Assembly (NCBI GenBank): GCA_045538735.1
Contig: JAZSRY010000037.1
Coordinates: 1 to 35,564, forward strand
Length of the DNA stretch: 35,564 bases
Source of the DNA: SIG459 sp045538735
Lineage (GTDB): Bacteria > Bacillota > Clostridia > Oscillospirales > Oscillospiraceae
Reading direction: 5' to 3'
Positions 7,558-15,324 of the stretch are shown here, in pieces. A program made the position numbers and the translations under genes. The notes beneath the pieces are model-generated. The model saw only the letters and a list, made by a program, of their open reading frames with translations, did no database searches and was not told the origin of the DNA. Within the stretch, counting starts at the first letter, position 1. Each line of letters begins with the position of its first letter.

Positions 7558-7880
7558 GCTACGAATGATGCGTTCCACTCGGTAAACGTCTCAAAAATTT
7601 TCCTCCGCAGCAGGCGGCGTTGCGAAGCCAGCCGCCGGACCATCGCCGCTTGACGGCGCGCTCCAATAAAAGCGGAGTGTTCTTGAAATCCCCTTGGGGG
7701 CCAGGGGGCCGCAGCCCCCGGTCGCCCTTTGGTGACTTTCCGTCGATACGGAAAGTTACCCGCCGGAGGCATAAATGAAATACGCAGCGACATGGGCGGA
7801 CACATCGGTCCGCCCCTACGGCAAAATCCACCTCCCTTTGCAAGGGAGGCTTTGCCCTGCGGTGCATATTTTTTTACATT

Positions 7881-7913
7881 TTGTTAACCATTGGGGCAAA
7901 CTTATATTATAAT
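7881..7913 (+). promoter_or_regulatory. Probable promoter of the response regulator gene
   Basis: The region is AT-rich with TATAAT at 7908-7913. A -35-like TTAACC (7884-7889) lies 18 bases upstream; alternatively TTGTTA (7881-7886) pairs with TATATT at 7903-7908. The gene starts 40 bases after the -10. Confidence 0.6.
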
Positions 7914-7952
7914 CTAATTGCAGAAAGATGTTTTTTATGAAGAGGTGAGTTT

Positions 7953-8642
7953 ATGAACAAAAAAGCTCTTGTTATAGAAGATGACGGCAATATCGCCGAG
8001 CTTCTTCGCCTTTATCTTGAAAAGGACGGCTTTGCCGTTTACCGCGCTGCCGACGGCGGCGAGGGTATTGAGATGTTCCGTTCCTTTGCTCCCGATATAG
8101 TGCTGCTTGATATTATGCTTCCCGTTATGGACGGCTGGAGCATACTCCGCGAAATACGCAAAAGCTCAAAAACACCCGTCATAATGCTCACCGCAAAGGG
8201 CGAAAGCATCGACAAAATAAGCGGACTTGAGATGGGCGCCGATGACTATGTAACGAAACCCTTTGATGTTAAGGAGCTTATCGCCCGCATCCATGCGGTC
8301 ATGCGCCGCAGCGATGACGGGGATGCCGAGCAGCCTAAGGGTAAAAAGCTGGAATTTGACCGCCTCACCGTTAATCTGGATTCCTATGAGCTTATAGTTG
8401 ATGAGCGCCGAGTGGACACTCCTCCCAAGGAGCTGGAGCTGCTTTTCCATCTGGCCTCCTCTCCCAACCGCGTGTTCACAAGAAACCAGCTTCTTGACGA
8501 GGTCTGGGGCTTTGACTATTTCGGCGACAGCCGCACCGTGGACGTACACATCAAGCGCCTGAGAGAAAAGCTTGAGGGCGTAAGCGAAAAATGGTCCCTG
8601 AAAACAGTCTGGGGCGTTGGCTATAAGTTTGAGGTTGTCTGA
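7953..8642 (+). CDS. Response regulator, OmpR/PhoB family
   Basis: A DNA-binding regulator of 229 residues. The receiver domain (about 1-120) has the acidic pair near D10-D11, the phospho-acceptor D53 in LLDIMLPVMDG, T80 and K102 in TKPFD. The C-terminal winged helix (about 130-229) has the family pattern LELLFHLASSPNRVFTR and SRTVDVHIKRLREKL. AGAGGTGA precedes the ATG. The cognate kinase gene follows, but a terminator and a new promoter lie between them. The target genes are unknown; the adjacent htrA is a plausible target. Confidence 0.93.
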   Translation: MNKKALVIEDDGNIAELLRLYLEKDGFAVYRAADGGEGIEMFRSFAPDIVLLDIMLPVMDGWSILREIRKSSKTPVIMLTAKGESIDKISGLEMGADDYVTKPFDVKELIARIHAVMRRSDDGDAEQPKGKKLEFDRLTVNLDSYELIVDERRVDTPPKELELLFHLASSPNRVFTRNQLLDEVWGFDYFGDSRTVDVHIKRLREKLEGVSEKWSLKTVWGVGYKFEVV

Positions 8643-8646
8643 TTTT

Positions 8647-8687
8647 AACTCCGGAGCACCAAAGGCTGTTCCGGAGTTTCATTTTTG
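8647..8687 (+). terminator. Terminator between response regulator and kinase
   Basis: AACTCCGGA (8647-8655) pairs with TCCGGAGTT (8670-8678) across a 14-base loop. ATTTTT follows within a few bases. It starts 5 bases after the regulator's stop, so at least part of the transcription ends before the kinase. Confidence 0.75.
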
Positions 8688-8716
8688 TTGAATTATCGGC
8701 ATTTTTTGAGTATAAT
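8688..8716 (+). promoter_or_regulatory. Promoter of the histidine kinase gene
   Basis: TTGAAT (8688-8693), a 17-base spacer and TATAAT (8711-8716), placed directly after the terminator and about 48 bases before the kinase start. This gives the kinase its own transcript. Confidence 0.72.
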
Positions 8717-8764
8717 TATTTTGTGGAATTTTCGTTTTTGCAAGTCGGGCAGAAGGAATAGTTT

Positions 8765-10186
8765 ATGCACAGTTATTTTTTCAAAAACTTCATAATGGCT
8801 GCTCTTTTGCTTCTTTTGAGCTTTATTGTTTTCGGCGCTTCCTTTCTCGGTATCGGCAGAGCCTATATGCAATCGGAGCGGCAGGAAAATCTGGAGGCCA
8901 ATGTTGAGGAAATTTCCCTTCTCGCCTCTGCCTACTCCCGATCAGGCAGGCTGGACGATCTGAGCTTCCGTATGGTTCTCTCCACCCTGAGCGAAACCTC
9001 TTCTGCCCATTATCTTATCAGCGACTCCAAGGGAATTATTACGAGCTGCTCCGACGAGGAGTTCCGCTGTCCCCATCTGGGAAAAAGCATGGATCCGAAT
9101 GTTATGCTCCTTCTCTATGAAAACGGACGCTACACCTCTCTGGACACTCTTGGAAATATTTATTCCGTACCTCATTATGTGGCCGCCTTGCCTGTCTTCA
9201 GTCCCGACGGTACGGTTCTTGCCTATGTTTTTGCCGCTGACGAAGCTTCTTCCCTTATAAACGTTTGGAATACTCTTTACAGGATATTCTTCGTATCCAC
9301 TCTCATAATAATGGCTATAACCCTTGTTATCAGCTTTGTCTCCGCACGCAGCCAATCCAAGCCCGTTAACGAAATTGCCCGAGCCTCCCGCCGCTTTGCT
9401 CACGGAGATTTCTCCGTCCGCGTCTCCGGCGCCGACAGACCCGACGAAATAGGCGCCCTCGCCGCCTCATTCAATCAGATGGCGGAAAGTCTTGAGCAGG
9501 CGGATAAGCGCCGCAGCGACTTTATCTCCAACATATCCCACGAGCTGAGAACTCCCATGACCAGCATTTCAGGCTTTGCCGACGGAATACTGGACGGCAC
9601 AATTCCTCCCGAAAACCAGCGCCAGTATCTTGAAACCATATCAAGCGAAACAAAGCGGCTCAACCGCCTTGTACGCCGCCTGCTTGAGCTCAGCCGCATG
9701 CAGAGTCAAAGTGTGGAGGAGATAAGAAAAAACAGCTTTGACATCTGCTCGCTGCTTGTGGAAACTCTTTTTGTTTTTGAAAAGAGGATAAACGACAAAA
9801 AGATGGATGTTAAGGTGGAGATTCCCGACGACGGAATGGCGGTTTGCGGCGACAGGGATTCCATAAATCAGGTCATATATAATCTGCTGGAAAATGCCCT
9901 GAAGTTTTCTCCCGAGGGCGGCGAGCTCTCTCTCAGCGTTTTCAAGCAAAGCGGAAAAGCCTATGTTTCCGTCAAAAATACAGGGGAGACTATTCCTGAA
10001 GAGGATATTTCTCTTATTTTCGAGCGCTTCCATAAGTCCGACCGCTCCCGAGGCATAGATAAAGACGGAGTTGGTCTTGGTCTTTATATAGTTAAAACCA
10101 TTATAGGCAGCCACGGAGAAGATATAGCCGTCACAAGCCGCGACGGAGTTACCGAATTCGTATTTTCTCTCACTCTTAAAAAATAA
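8765..10186 (+). CDS. Membrane sensor histidine kinase
   Basis: 473 residues, expected in the inner membrane. A first membrane segment (about 9-31) and a second (about 173-194) enclose an extracytoplasmic sensor region of about 140 residues with no motif I recognise. A HAMP linker (about 195-250) is followed by the HisKA box SHELRTPMTS, with H259 as phospho-acceptor. The ATPase domain has the N box YNLLENALKF, a VKNTGETIP stretch and the G box DGVGLGLYIV. The family is PhoR/ResE-like. The presumed partner is the OmpR-type regulator immediately upstream. Nothing is missing from the catalytic core. The signal is unknown, but htrA downstream hints at envelope stress. Confidence 0.93.
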   Translation: MHSYFFKNFIMAALLLLLSFIVFGASFLGIGRAYMQSERQENLEANVEEISLLASAYSRSGRLDDLSFRMVLSTLSETSSAHYLISDSKGIITSCSDEEFRCPHLGKSMDPNVMLLLYENGRYTSLDTLGNIYSVPHYVAALPVFSPDGTVLAYVFAADEASSLINVWNTLYRIFFVSTLIIMAITLVISFVSARSQSKPVNEIARASRRFAHGDFSVRVSGADRPDEIGALAASFNQMAESLEQADKRRSDFISNISHELRTPMTSISGFADGILDGTIPPENQRQYLETISSETKRLNRLVRRLLELSRMQSQSVEEIRKNSFDICSLLVETLFVFEKRINDKKMDVKVEIPDDGMAVCGDRDSINQVIYNLLENALKFSPEGGELSLSVFKQSGKAYVSVKNTGETIPEEDISLIFERFHKSDRSRGIDKDGVGLGLYIVKTIIGSHGEDIAVTSRDGVTEFVFSLTLKK

Positions 10187-10214
10187 ATCCTGTTTTTCAA
10201 GGAGATTTCATTTT

Positions 10215-11720
10215 ATGGACGAAAACAGAAACAATTGGTATGACCAGGAAAGCCCCTCCGGCTGGTACGCCCCGCCCAACTCTCCCAAAACCGCTCCGGT
10301 TGCGGTAAATCCACCTAAGCCTCCCAAAAAGCCCCGCCGCAAGCGCACGGGTCTGAAAGTGACGCTGATAATCATTCTGGTAATTATACTTATAGCGGGA
10401 ACTGTCTTTATTTTCGCAGACGGCATAGACAATCTGGAAGATTTTATCCTTTCCATCCATGGCATCTATGTGGACGACGAAGTTCTTGAGGATATGATAG
10501 AGGATAAGATAGAAAATAATATTGAAAACCTGCCCGATATTTTCAACGGTCTTATCCCCGGTTTTGAAAATATGCTGCCCGATTTTGACGGAGACTTTGA
10601 AATTATCATTCCCGGCCAGGAAGGCATACCCTCCAATCCCGGTATCCCCTCCAATCCCGACGACGGCAGCCTTCCCGAAGACTTCCGCGATTTTTTTGAC
10701 AATTATTACACCACTGAGGAAACCATAGAGCCCAGCAACATTGAAAGAACCGAGACAAAGGGAGATTTTGAGCTTAATCTTTACTCCAAGGATGAGGCCG
10801 AAAAGCTGACTCTGGACACTCTCTATGACCGCTGCGCTCCCTCCGTTGTGGGTGTTATGGCCGAGTATAACGGCAAGATGGGTTACGGCTGGGGAAGCGG
10901 CATCATTCTCAGCACCGACGGTTATATTGTAACCAATGCCCATGTTATATCCGAGGCTGACCGCTGCACCGTTATTCTCTGGAACGGCAAGGAATGCCCC
11001 GCTCTTCTGGTGGGCGAGGACAGTCAGACCGATCTTGCTGTTTTGAAGATAAACTCAAAGGGTCTTATACCCGCCTCCTTTGGCAACAGCGATGAGCTGA
11101 AGGTGGGCGAGTCTGTTGCGGCTATCGGCAATCCTCTGGGCAGCGAGTTCTCCCATACCCTTACAAACGGAATTATTTCCGCCATTGACCGCCATGTGGA
11201 TTATTCCGGCACCAAAATGCCCCTGATTCAGACCAATGCTGCCATAAATGAAGGCAACAGCGGCGGACCTCTCTATAACATGTACGGCCAGATTATCGGC
11301 ATCACCAATATGAAGATGAGCAATGACTACGGCGTAACCATCGAGGGTATAGGCTTCGCCATTCCCAGCACCACCGTTAAAAAAGTCTGCGACCAGCTTA
11401 TCGCAAAGGGCAAGGTCACCGGCAGACCCGGTATAGGCATAACCTGCGGCAGCGTCCCCGCCGAGGCGATGGAGCAGTACGGTCTTCCCGAAGGTCTTTA
11501 TATAACCGAAGTCAGCGAAGGAAGCGATGCCAAGGCAAAGGGAATCCTCCCCGGAGATGTGCTTACCCATATCAACGGCATCAAGGTTCTCACAACAGAT
11601 GATGTTCTTGTTATCCGCGATGAGCATCAGGTGGGTGATATGCTGACATTCACTATTTTCCGCGATGGTAAAACCTTCAATGTGGATGTTGAAATTTACG
11701 ACCTCGGCAATATCTATTGA
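10215..11720 (+). CDS. htrA: Membrane-anchored HtrA/DegP-type serine protease
   Basis: 501 residues. A proline- and lysine-rich cytoplasmic N-terminus (1-46) leads to one membrane segment (about 47-68). An acidic, Pro/Gly-rich linker follows (about 70-190, with repeated IPSNP). The trypsin-like domain has catalytic H243 (VTNAHV), D273 (TDLAVLKI) and S349 (EGNSGGPL). A single PDZ domain occupies about 405-495, including GLYITEVSEGSDA and PGDVLTHING. It would degrade or refold damaged proteins outside the membrane. The linker is unusually long and acidic. AAGGAGAT precedes the ATG, 28 bases after the kinase, so the two genes probably share a transcript that ends at the strong terminator downstream. 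Confidence 0.93.
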   Translation: MDENRNNWYDQESPSGWYAPPNSPKTAPVAVNPPKPPKKPRRKRTGLKVTLIIILVIILIAGTVFIFADGIDNLEDFILSIHGIYVDDEVLEDMIEDKIENNIENLPDIFNGLIPGFENMLPDFDGDFEIIIPGQEGIPSNPGIPSNPDDGSLPEDFRDFFDNYYTTEETIEPSNIERTETKGDFELNLYSKDEAEKLTLDTLYDRCAPSVVGVMAEYNGKMGYGWGSGIILSTDGYIVTNAHVISEADRCTVILWNGKECPALLVGEDSQTDLAVLKINSKGLIPASFGNSDELKVGESVAAIGNPLGSEFSHTLTNGIISAIDRHVDYSGTKMPLIQTNAAINEGNSGGPLYNMYGQIIGITNMKMSNDYGVTIEGIGFAIPSTTVKKVCDQLIAKGKVTGRPGIGITCGSVPAEAMEQYGLPEGLYITEVSEGSDAKAKGILPGDVLTHINGIKVLTTDDVLVIRDEHQVGDMLTFTIFRDGKTFNVDVEIYDLGNIY

Positions 11721-11728
11721 TAAGAAAA

Positions 11729-11768
11729 ACATCAAGCTCTCCCGACGGGAGAGCTTGATGTTTTTTTT
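11729..11768 (+). terminator. Strong terminator after htrA
   Basis: A perfect 15-base stem, ACATCAAGCTCTCCC with GGGAGAGCTTGATGT, has a GAC loop and is followed by eight T residues. It lies 8 bases after the stop codon. Confidence 0.95.
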
Positions 11769-12240
11769 GCACCGGCGCGGTGCGGTTTATGGCCCCCTTG
11801 TAAAGGGGGCTGTCACGCGCAATGCGTGACTGGGGGATTGTCTTTTTCAATCCCTCCGTCACGGCTTCGCCGTGCCACCTCCCTTTACACAAGGGAGGCT
11901 TTGTGCGGCGCAAGCGGGCCGGCCGGGTGTCCGGCCCCTACAAGGTTTTTCAACCAATTTCGTAGGGGTCGGCGTCCCCGACGACCCGATAAGAACGAGG
12001 CGAAATCCCGGTGGCGCCGAGGTTATATTTGTCTCCGACGGCCATATTCTTTTTGCGTCCAACAACTTCCCTCCTCGCGGCATAGCCGCTGCGGTCGGTG
12101 GCTAAAAATGTGCCCCCGGCACATTTTTTTAACGCCCCTACAAGGGAGGCTTTTAAGGCACGCCCTATGGGAGAACATACCGTAGGGGCGGACCGATGTG
12201 TCCGCCCGCGTTGCAAAAACAGTACGAGCTGCCATTCAGC
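11769..12240. other. Intergenic repeat mosaic upstream of dnaA
   Basis: No gene is supported here. Contents are a head-to-head doublet of unit A (11788-11902), GTAGGG-type modules with GGCCGG and GTCGGCG cores (11918-11990, matching 7195-7262), a fragment of the composite (about 11995-12055), the CTCGCGGC module (12061-12160) and a GTAGGGGCGGACC module (12181-12207). Confidence 0.8.
11788..11902. repeat. Second head-to-head doublet of unit A (REPIN-like)
   Basis: The minus-oriented unit (CCCCCTTGTAAAGGGGG with hairpin GTCACGC...GCGTGAC, ending GGGGATTG) is joined by TCTTTTT to a plus-oriented unit. That unit reads CAATCCCTCCGTC, with hairpin CACGGC-ttc-GCCGTG and palindrome CCTCCCTT-tacac-AAGGGAGG. 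The layout is the same as at 7023-7130, with the C-rich and CCTCCC-type units in swapped positions. Confidence 0.85.
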
Positions 12241-12323
12241 TTGGTGCAAATGTTTATCCCCCATCCATTTCAGGTTATAATTCAAAACATAATCAACATA
12301 TACTTTATTTATAATATAATATC

Positions 12324-12352
12324 TTGCTTTTTTTCACAATTTGTGCTAGAAT
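12324..12352 (+). promoter_or_regulatory. Promoter of dnaA
   Basis: TTGCTT (12324-12329), a 17-base spacer and TAGAAT (12347-12352), with TG one base before the -10 (extended -10). The region upstream is very AT-rich. A TTTTCAACA at 12384-12392, between promoter and start, resembles motifs in the dnaA-dnaN gap and could take part in autoregulation; that is inference. Confidence 0.75.
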
Positions 12353-12412
12353 TTAGGCTAATGGAGTTCGCTCAAAAGGCGACTTTTCAACATTTTTAAG
12401 GGGATTGATGAT

Positions 12413-13729
12413 ATGAATTCCATCAACGATATATGGGCCGGAATAATGCAGATACTCTCCGGTCAGCTCACAAGCACAGCAATAAACGCCTGGTTTTCCG
12501 ACTGCACACCCATTGACCTGGAGGACGGAAAATTCATTATCCATACCACCTCAAATTTCAAAAAGGGAATAATTTCCCAGCGCTTCGGCGACAGCATCCG
12601 CGCCGCCCTCAGCGACCTTTTCTCCTGCGACTTTGAGCTTGTCATACTTGCGGGCGACGAGATAAACGAATACCGCAGCGAGGTCAAAGACCGGAACACC
12701 CTTCCGGAAATGGACGGCTACACTTTCGATAACTTCATCGTTGGCAAGAGCAACCAGCATGCTCACGCAGCCGCTCTCGGCGCAACAAGAAATCCCGGCA
12801 GCAAAACCTACAACCCCCTTTTCATATACGGTAACTCCGGTCTCGGAAAGACCCACCTTCTTTTGGCAATAGGCTCCGCCATCCATGAAAATGACCCCGG
12901 TGCCAAGATTGCCTATGTTAAGGGCGACGATTTCACCAACGAGATGGTCCGCTCCATAAAAGAGGGCTCTGCCGAGGAGTTCCGCCAGAAATACAGAAAT
13001 GTGGATCTCTTCCTGGTGGACGATATCCAGTTCATTTCAGGCAAGGAAGCAACTCAGGAAGAATTCTTCCATACCTTCAACAATATCTACGAGGCAGGAC
13101 ACCAGATAGTAATCACCTCCGACCGTCCTCCCATGGATATGATGAAGCTGGACGACCGTCTGCGCACCCGCTTTGAAGGCGGATTACTTGTTGATGTTCA
13201 GCCCCCCGATGTGGAGACCCGCATGGCCATTATCCGCAACAAGGCAGGACAGCTTGGCATGCAGCTTAACGATAATGTTGTTCAGTATATTGCCGACAGC
13301 GTTAAGAGCAACATTCGCCAGATAGAAGGCGTTGTAAAGCGTCTCACCGCTTTCCGCGAGATAATCCACGGAGAGATCGATATTGAGACCGTAAACAGAG
13401 CCATGAAGGATGTTATCCGCATGGGCAGCTATGTACCCACCCCCGATATAATCATCGAGGAGACCGCAAGATATTTCTCCATAAGCCCCGATGAGATAAA
13501 GGGACAGCGCAGAAACAAAAATATCGCCATTGCCCGCCATGTAAGCATCTACCTTATACGCAGCCTTATCAACCTCTCTCTCAACGAAATAGGAGCAATT
13601 TTTGAGGACAGAAACCACGCTACCATCCTTTCTTCCATCCATAAGATAGAGAGTATGATAAAGACGGAGCCCGACATGAGCGCCACAATCCGTGATATCA
13701 CCAGCAACATAAACTCCAGACAGAGATAA
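12413..13729 (+). CDS. dnaA: Chromosomal replication initiator DnaA
   Basis: It binds DnaA boxes at oriC, oligomerises with ATP and opens the origin. The 438 residues contain domain I (about 1-85), a short linker, and the AAA+ domain with Walker A GNSGLGKT at 140-147, Walker B FLVDD near 200-204 and the arginine-finger-bearing DDRLRTRF (247-254). The C-terminal DNA-binding domain has IGAIFEDRNHATILSSIHKI near 393-412. In that signature the usual D-H-T-T is N-H-A-T, a change in the loop that contacts the box. AAGGGGATTGATGAT precedes the ATG. A TAATCCACA box overlaps the stop codon. Confidence 0.97.
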   Translation: MNSINDIWAGIMQILSGQLTSTAINAWFSDCTPIDLEDGKFIIHTTSNFKKGIISQRFGDSIRAALSDLFSCDFELVILAGDEINEYRSEVKDRNTLPEMDGYTFDNFIVGKSNQHAHAAALGATRNPGSKTYNPLFIYGNSGLGKTHLLLAIGSAIHENDPGAKIAYVKGDDFTNEMVRSIKEGSAEEFRQKYRNVDLFLVDDIQFISGKEATQEEFFHTFNNIYEAGHQIVITSDRPPMDMMKLDDRLRTRFEGGLLVDVQPPDVETRMAIIRNKAGQLGMQLNDNVVQYIADSVKSNIRQIEGVVKRLTAFREIIHGEIDIETVNRAMKDVIRMGSYVPTPDIIIEETARYFSISPDEIKGQRRNKNIAIARHVSIYLIRSLINLSLNEIGAIFEDRNHATILSSIHKIESMIKTEPDMSATIRDITSNINSRQR

Positions 13730-13920
13730 TCCACAGTTTCTTCAACAACTTTTAAACTTATTGTTGAAGAATGTTGAAAGAAAGTTTTCCATATTAAGCC
13801 TGTTTAAAAGCGAAAAATTTTCCACTTTTTTGTCCACATAAATTTTCCAGCGTTTTCAAGGCTTTTTTGGGCTTTTCAACATAAAAACTCACCTAATACT
13901 AATACTGCTAATTTTTAAAC
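13727..13920. other. oriC: Probable replication origin (oriC) between dnaA and dnaN
   Basis: AT-rich, non-coding DNA with motifs near the consensus TTATCCACA: TAATCCACA at 13727-13735 (overlapping the dnaA stop) and TTGTCCACA at 13830-13838. There are weaker TTTTCCA-type matches near 13785, 13818 and 13844. TTCAACA motifs occur in both orientations (about 13742, 13763, 13773) and as TTTTCAACA at 13873-13881. A tract CTAATACTAATACTGCTAAT (13893-13912) resembles the DnaA-trio element beside the unwinding region of B. subtilis oriC, and a T/A-rich stretch follows. No strict consensus box is present. Confidence 0.65.
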
Positions 13921-13969
13921 TTATTTCTTTCTTATAAGAAAACATTTTTTAATTTGGGAGGAAATTAAA

Positions 13970-15076
13970 ATGAAATTTACCTGCGTAAAAAGCGTTCTCC
14001 AGAGCGCCGTAAACATAGTATCCCGCGCCGCATCTTCAAAGAGCCCCATCCCCGCTCTTGAAGGAATTTTGGTTGAGGCAGGTCCTGCAGGAGTCAAGCT
14101 CACCGGATATGACCTTAAAAAGGGAATTTACACCACCGTAGATGCCGAAGTAAGCCAGCCCGGCTCCATCGTCATCAGTGCAAAGATTTTTGCCGATATA
14201 GTCCGCTCTCTGCCTGAAGGAATTGTAAGTATCAAGACCGAGGGTCTGAATGTATCCATTTCCTGCGAAAATTCCGATTTCAAGATTATCGGCATCGATT
14301 TTAATGATTATCCCGAGCTCCCCTCCATTGATAAGCACAGAGGAATTTCTCTTCCCCAGAATATTCTCGGCGAGATGATCCGCCAGACCATTTTTGCTGT
14401 AAGCGATAACGAAGCCCGTCCTGTCTATACCGGCGAGATGTTTGATATTGCAGAAGGCAGCCTTACTCTGGTTGCAGTTGACGGTTATCGCCTTGCTCTC
14501 AGAAGAGAAAAAATAGACAAAGAGATGGAAAACTATTCCTTCATCGTTCCCGGCAGCGCTCTCAGCGACCTTGAGAAGCTTTGCGGCGATAATGACGAGG
14601 ATGTTACCATTGCTTTGGGTGACAAGCATATATCCTTCACCATAGGAAAAACCGTTATTATTTCCCGCCGTCTTGAGGGAGACTTCCTCAACTATAAAAA
14701 GACCGTTCCCTCTGCCTTCAATGTTAAGGTTCGCGCAGACCGCTATATGCTCCAGCGCACAGTTGAGCGCGTAAGTCTCATTATCGATGACAAAATCAAG
14801 AATCCTCTCCGTTGCACTTTCGGTGAGGGCGAGGTCCGCATCACCTGCTCCACCTCTCTCGGTAAGGCTGAGGATATCTGCCTCTTCGAGGGCGACGGCA
14901 AGGGTATTGAAATCGGATTCAATAACCGCTATATTCTCGATGCTCTCAAGGCAGCTCCCGCCGAGGAAATCAATGTCTGCCTGAACACCGGATCTTCCCC
15001 TTGTGTCATCACTCCCGCTGACGAGAGCGATAAGTTCCTTTATATGGTTCTGCCCGTAAGACTTAAGGCTGAATAA
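13970..15076 (+). CDS. dnaN: DNA polymerase III sliding clamp (beta subunit)
   Basis: A ring-shaped homodimer that tethers the polymerase to DNA. The 368 residues have the normal length for three clamp domains. Recognisable segments are the N-terminal FTCVKSVLQSAVNIVSRAAS, the central VAVDGYRLALRR (about residues 164-175) and the C-terminal YMVLPVRLK at the protein-binding pocket. TTGGGAGGAAAT precedes the ATG. It follows the putative oriC and is followed 33 bases later by the S4-domain gene. Confidence 0.96.
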   Translation: MKFTCVKSVLQSAVNIVSRAASSKSPIPALEGILVEAGPAGVKLTGYDLKKGIYTTVDAEVSQPGSIVISAKIFADIVRSLPEGIVSIKTEGLNVSISCENSDFKIIGIDFNDYPELPSIDKHRGISLPQNILGEMIRQTIFAVSDNEARPVYTGEMFDIAEGSLTLVAVDGYRLALRREKIDKEMENYSFIVPGSALSDLEKLCGDNDEDVTIALGDKHISFTIGKTVIISRRLEGDFLNYKKTVPSAFNVKVRADRYMLQRTVERVSLIIDDKIKNPLRCTFGEGEVRITCSTSLGKAEDICLFEGDGKGIEIGFNNRYILDALKAAPAEEINVCLNTGSSPCVITPADESDKFLYMVLPVRLKAE

Positions 15077-15109
15077 TTACATAGCTCTTTCTTTGAAAGG
15101 AATATAAAA

Positions 15110-15322
15110 ATGGAAGATATCACCATAAAAACCGAATTTATAAAGCTTGATGCTTTTTTGAAGTTTGCAGGGGCTGTTGGCACAGGCGGAGAAGGTAAGC
15201 TTCTCATCACAGAGGGTCATGTTCTTGTAAACGGCGAGGTATGCACCATGCGCGGAAAGAAGCTCCGTCCCGGTGACATAGTACGCATTGCCGACGATGA
15301 GTATCTCGTAAGCGGCAACTGA
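15110..15322 (+). CDS. rlbA: S4-domain RNA-binding protein (YaaA/RlbA type)
   Basis: 70 residues, essentially one S4 domain: FIKLDAFLKFAGAVGTGGEG, then LLITEGHVLVNGEV and LRPGDIV. Small S4 proteins of this kind lie between dnaN and recF in many Firmicutes; the B. subtilis homologue (yaaA/rlbA) is linked to ribosome assembly. GAAAGGAAT precedes the ATG. Its stop is 2 bases from the recF start, so translation of the two is probably coupled. Confidence 0.9.
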   Translation: MEDITIKTEFIKLDAFLKFAGAVGTGGEGKLLITEGHVLVNGEVCTMRGKKLRPGDIVRIADDEYLVSGN

Positions 15323-15324
15323 AA

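Larger units (their letters stand above)
6979..7860. other. Intergenic repeat mosaic between the rel operon and the response regulator
   Basis: About 880 bases without a credible gene. It holds a head-to-head doublet of unit A (7023-7130), a partial unit (about 7140-7160), GTAGGG-type modules with GGCCGG and GTCGGCG cores (7195-7262), a reversed composite copy (7302-7557) and a GC-rich block (7560-7790). That block has hairpins GGGGGCC...GGCCCCC-like (about 7696-7720) and ACTTTCCGT-cgat-ACGGAAAGT (7735-7756). A reversed GTAGGG/GGCGGACC module (7796-7822) and a unit A right half (about 7826-7855) follow. Confidence 0.8.

Noticed and set aside
7015..7867. Open frames of up to 142 codons between the rel operon and the response regulator
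   Set aside because: They run through the same hairpin modules as other gaps. The frame changes between copies, so no coding selection is visible.
12240..12412. Second origin half upstream of dnaA
   Set aside because: The only box-like motifs are TTTATCCCCC near 12254 and TTTTCAACA at 12384. There are too few, and no clustered unwinding tract beyond the AT-rich promoter.
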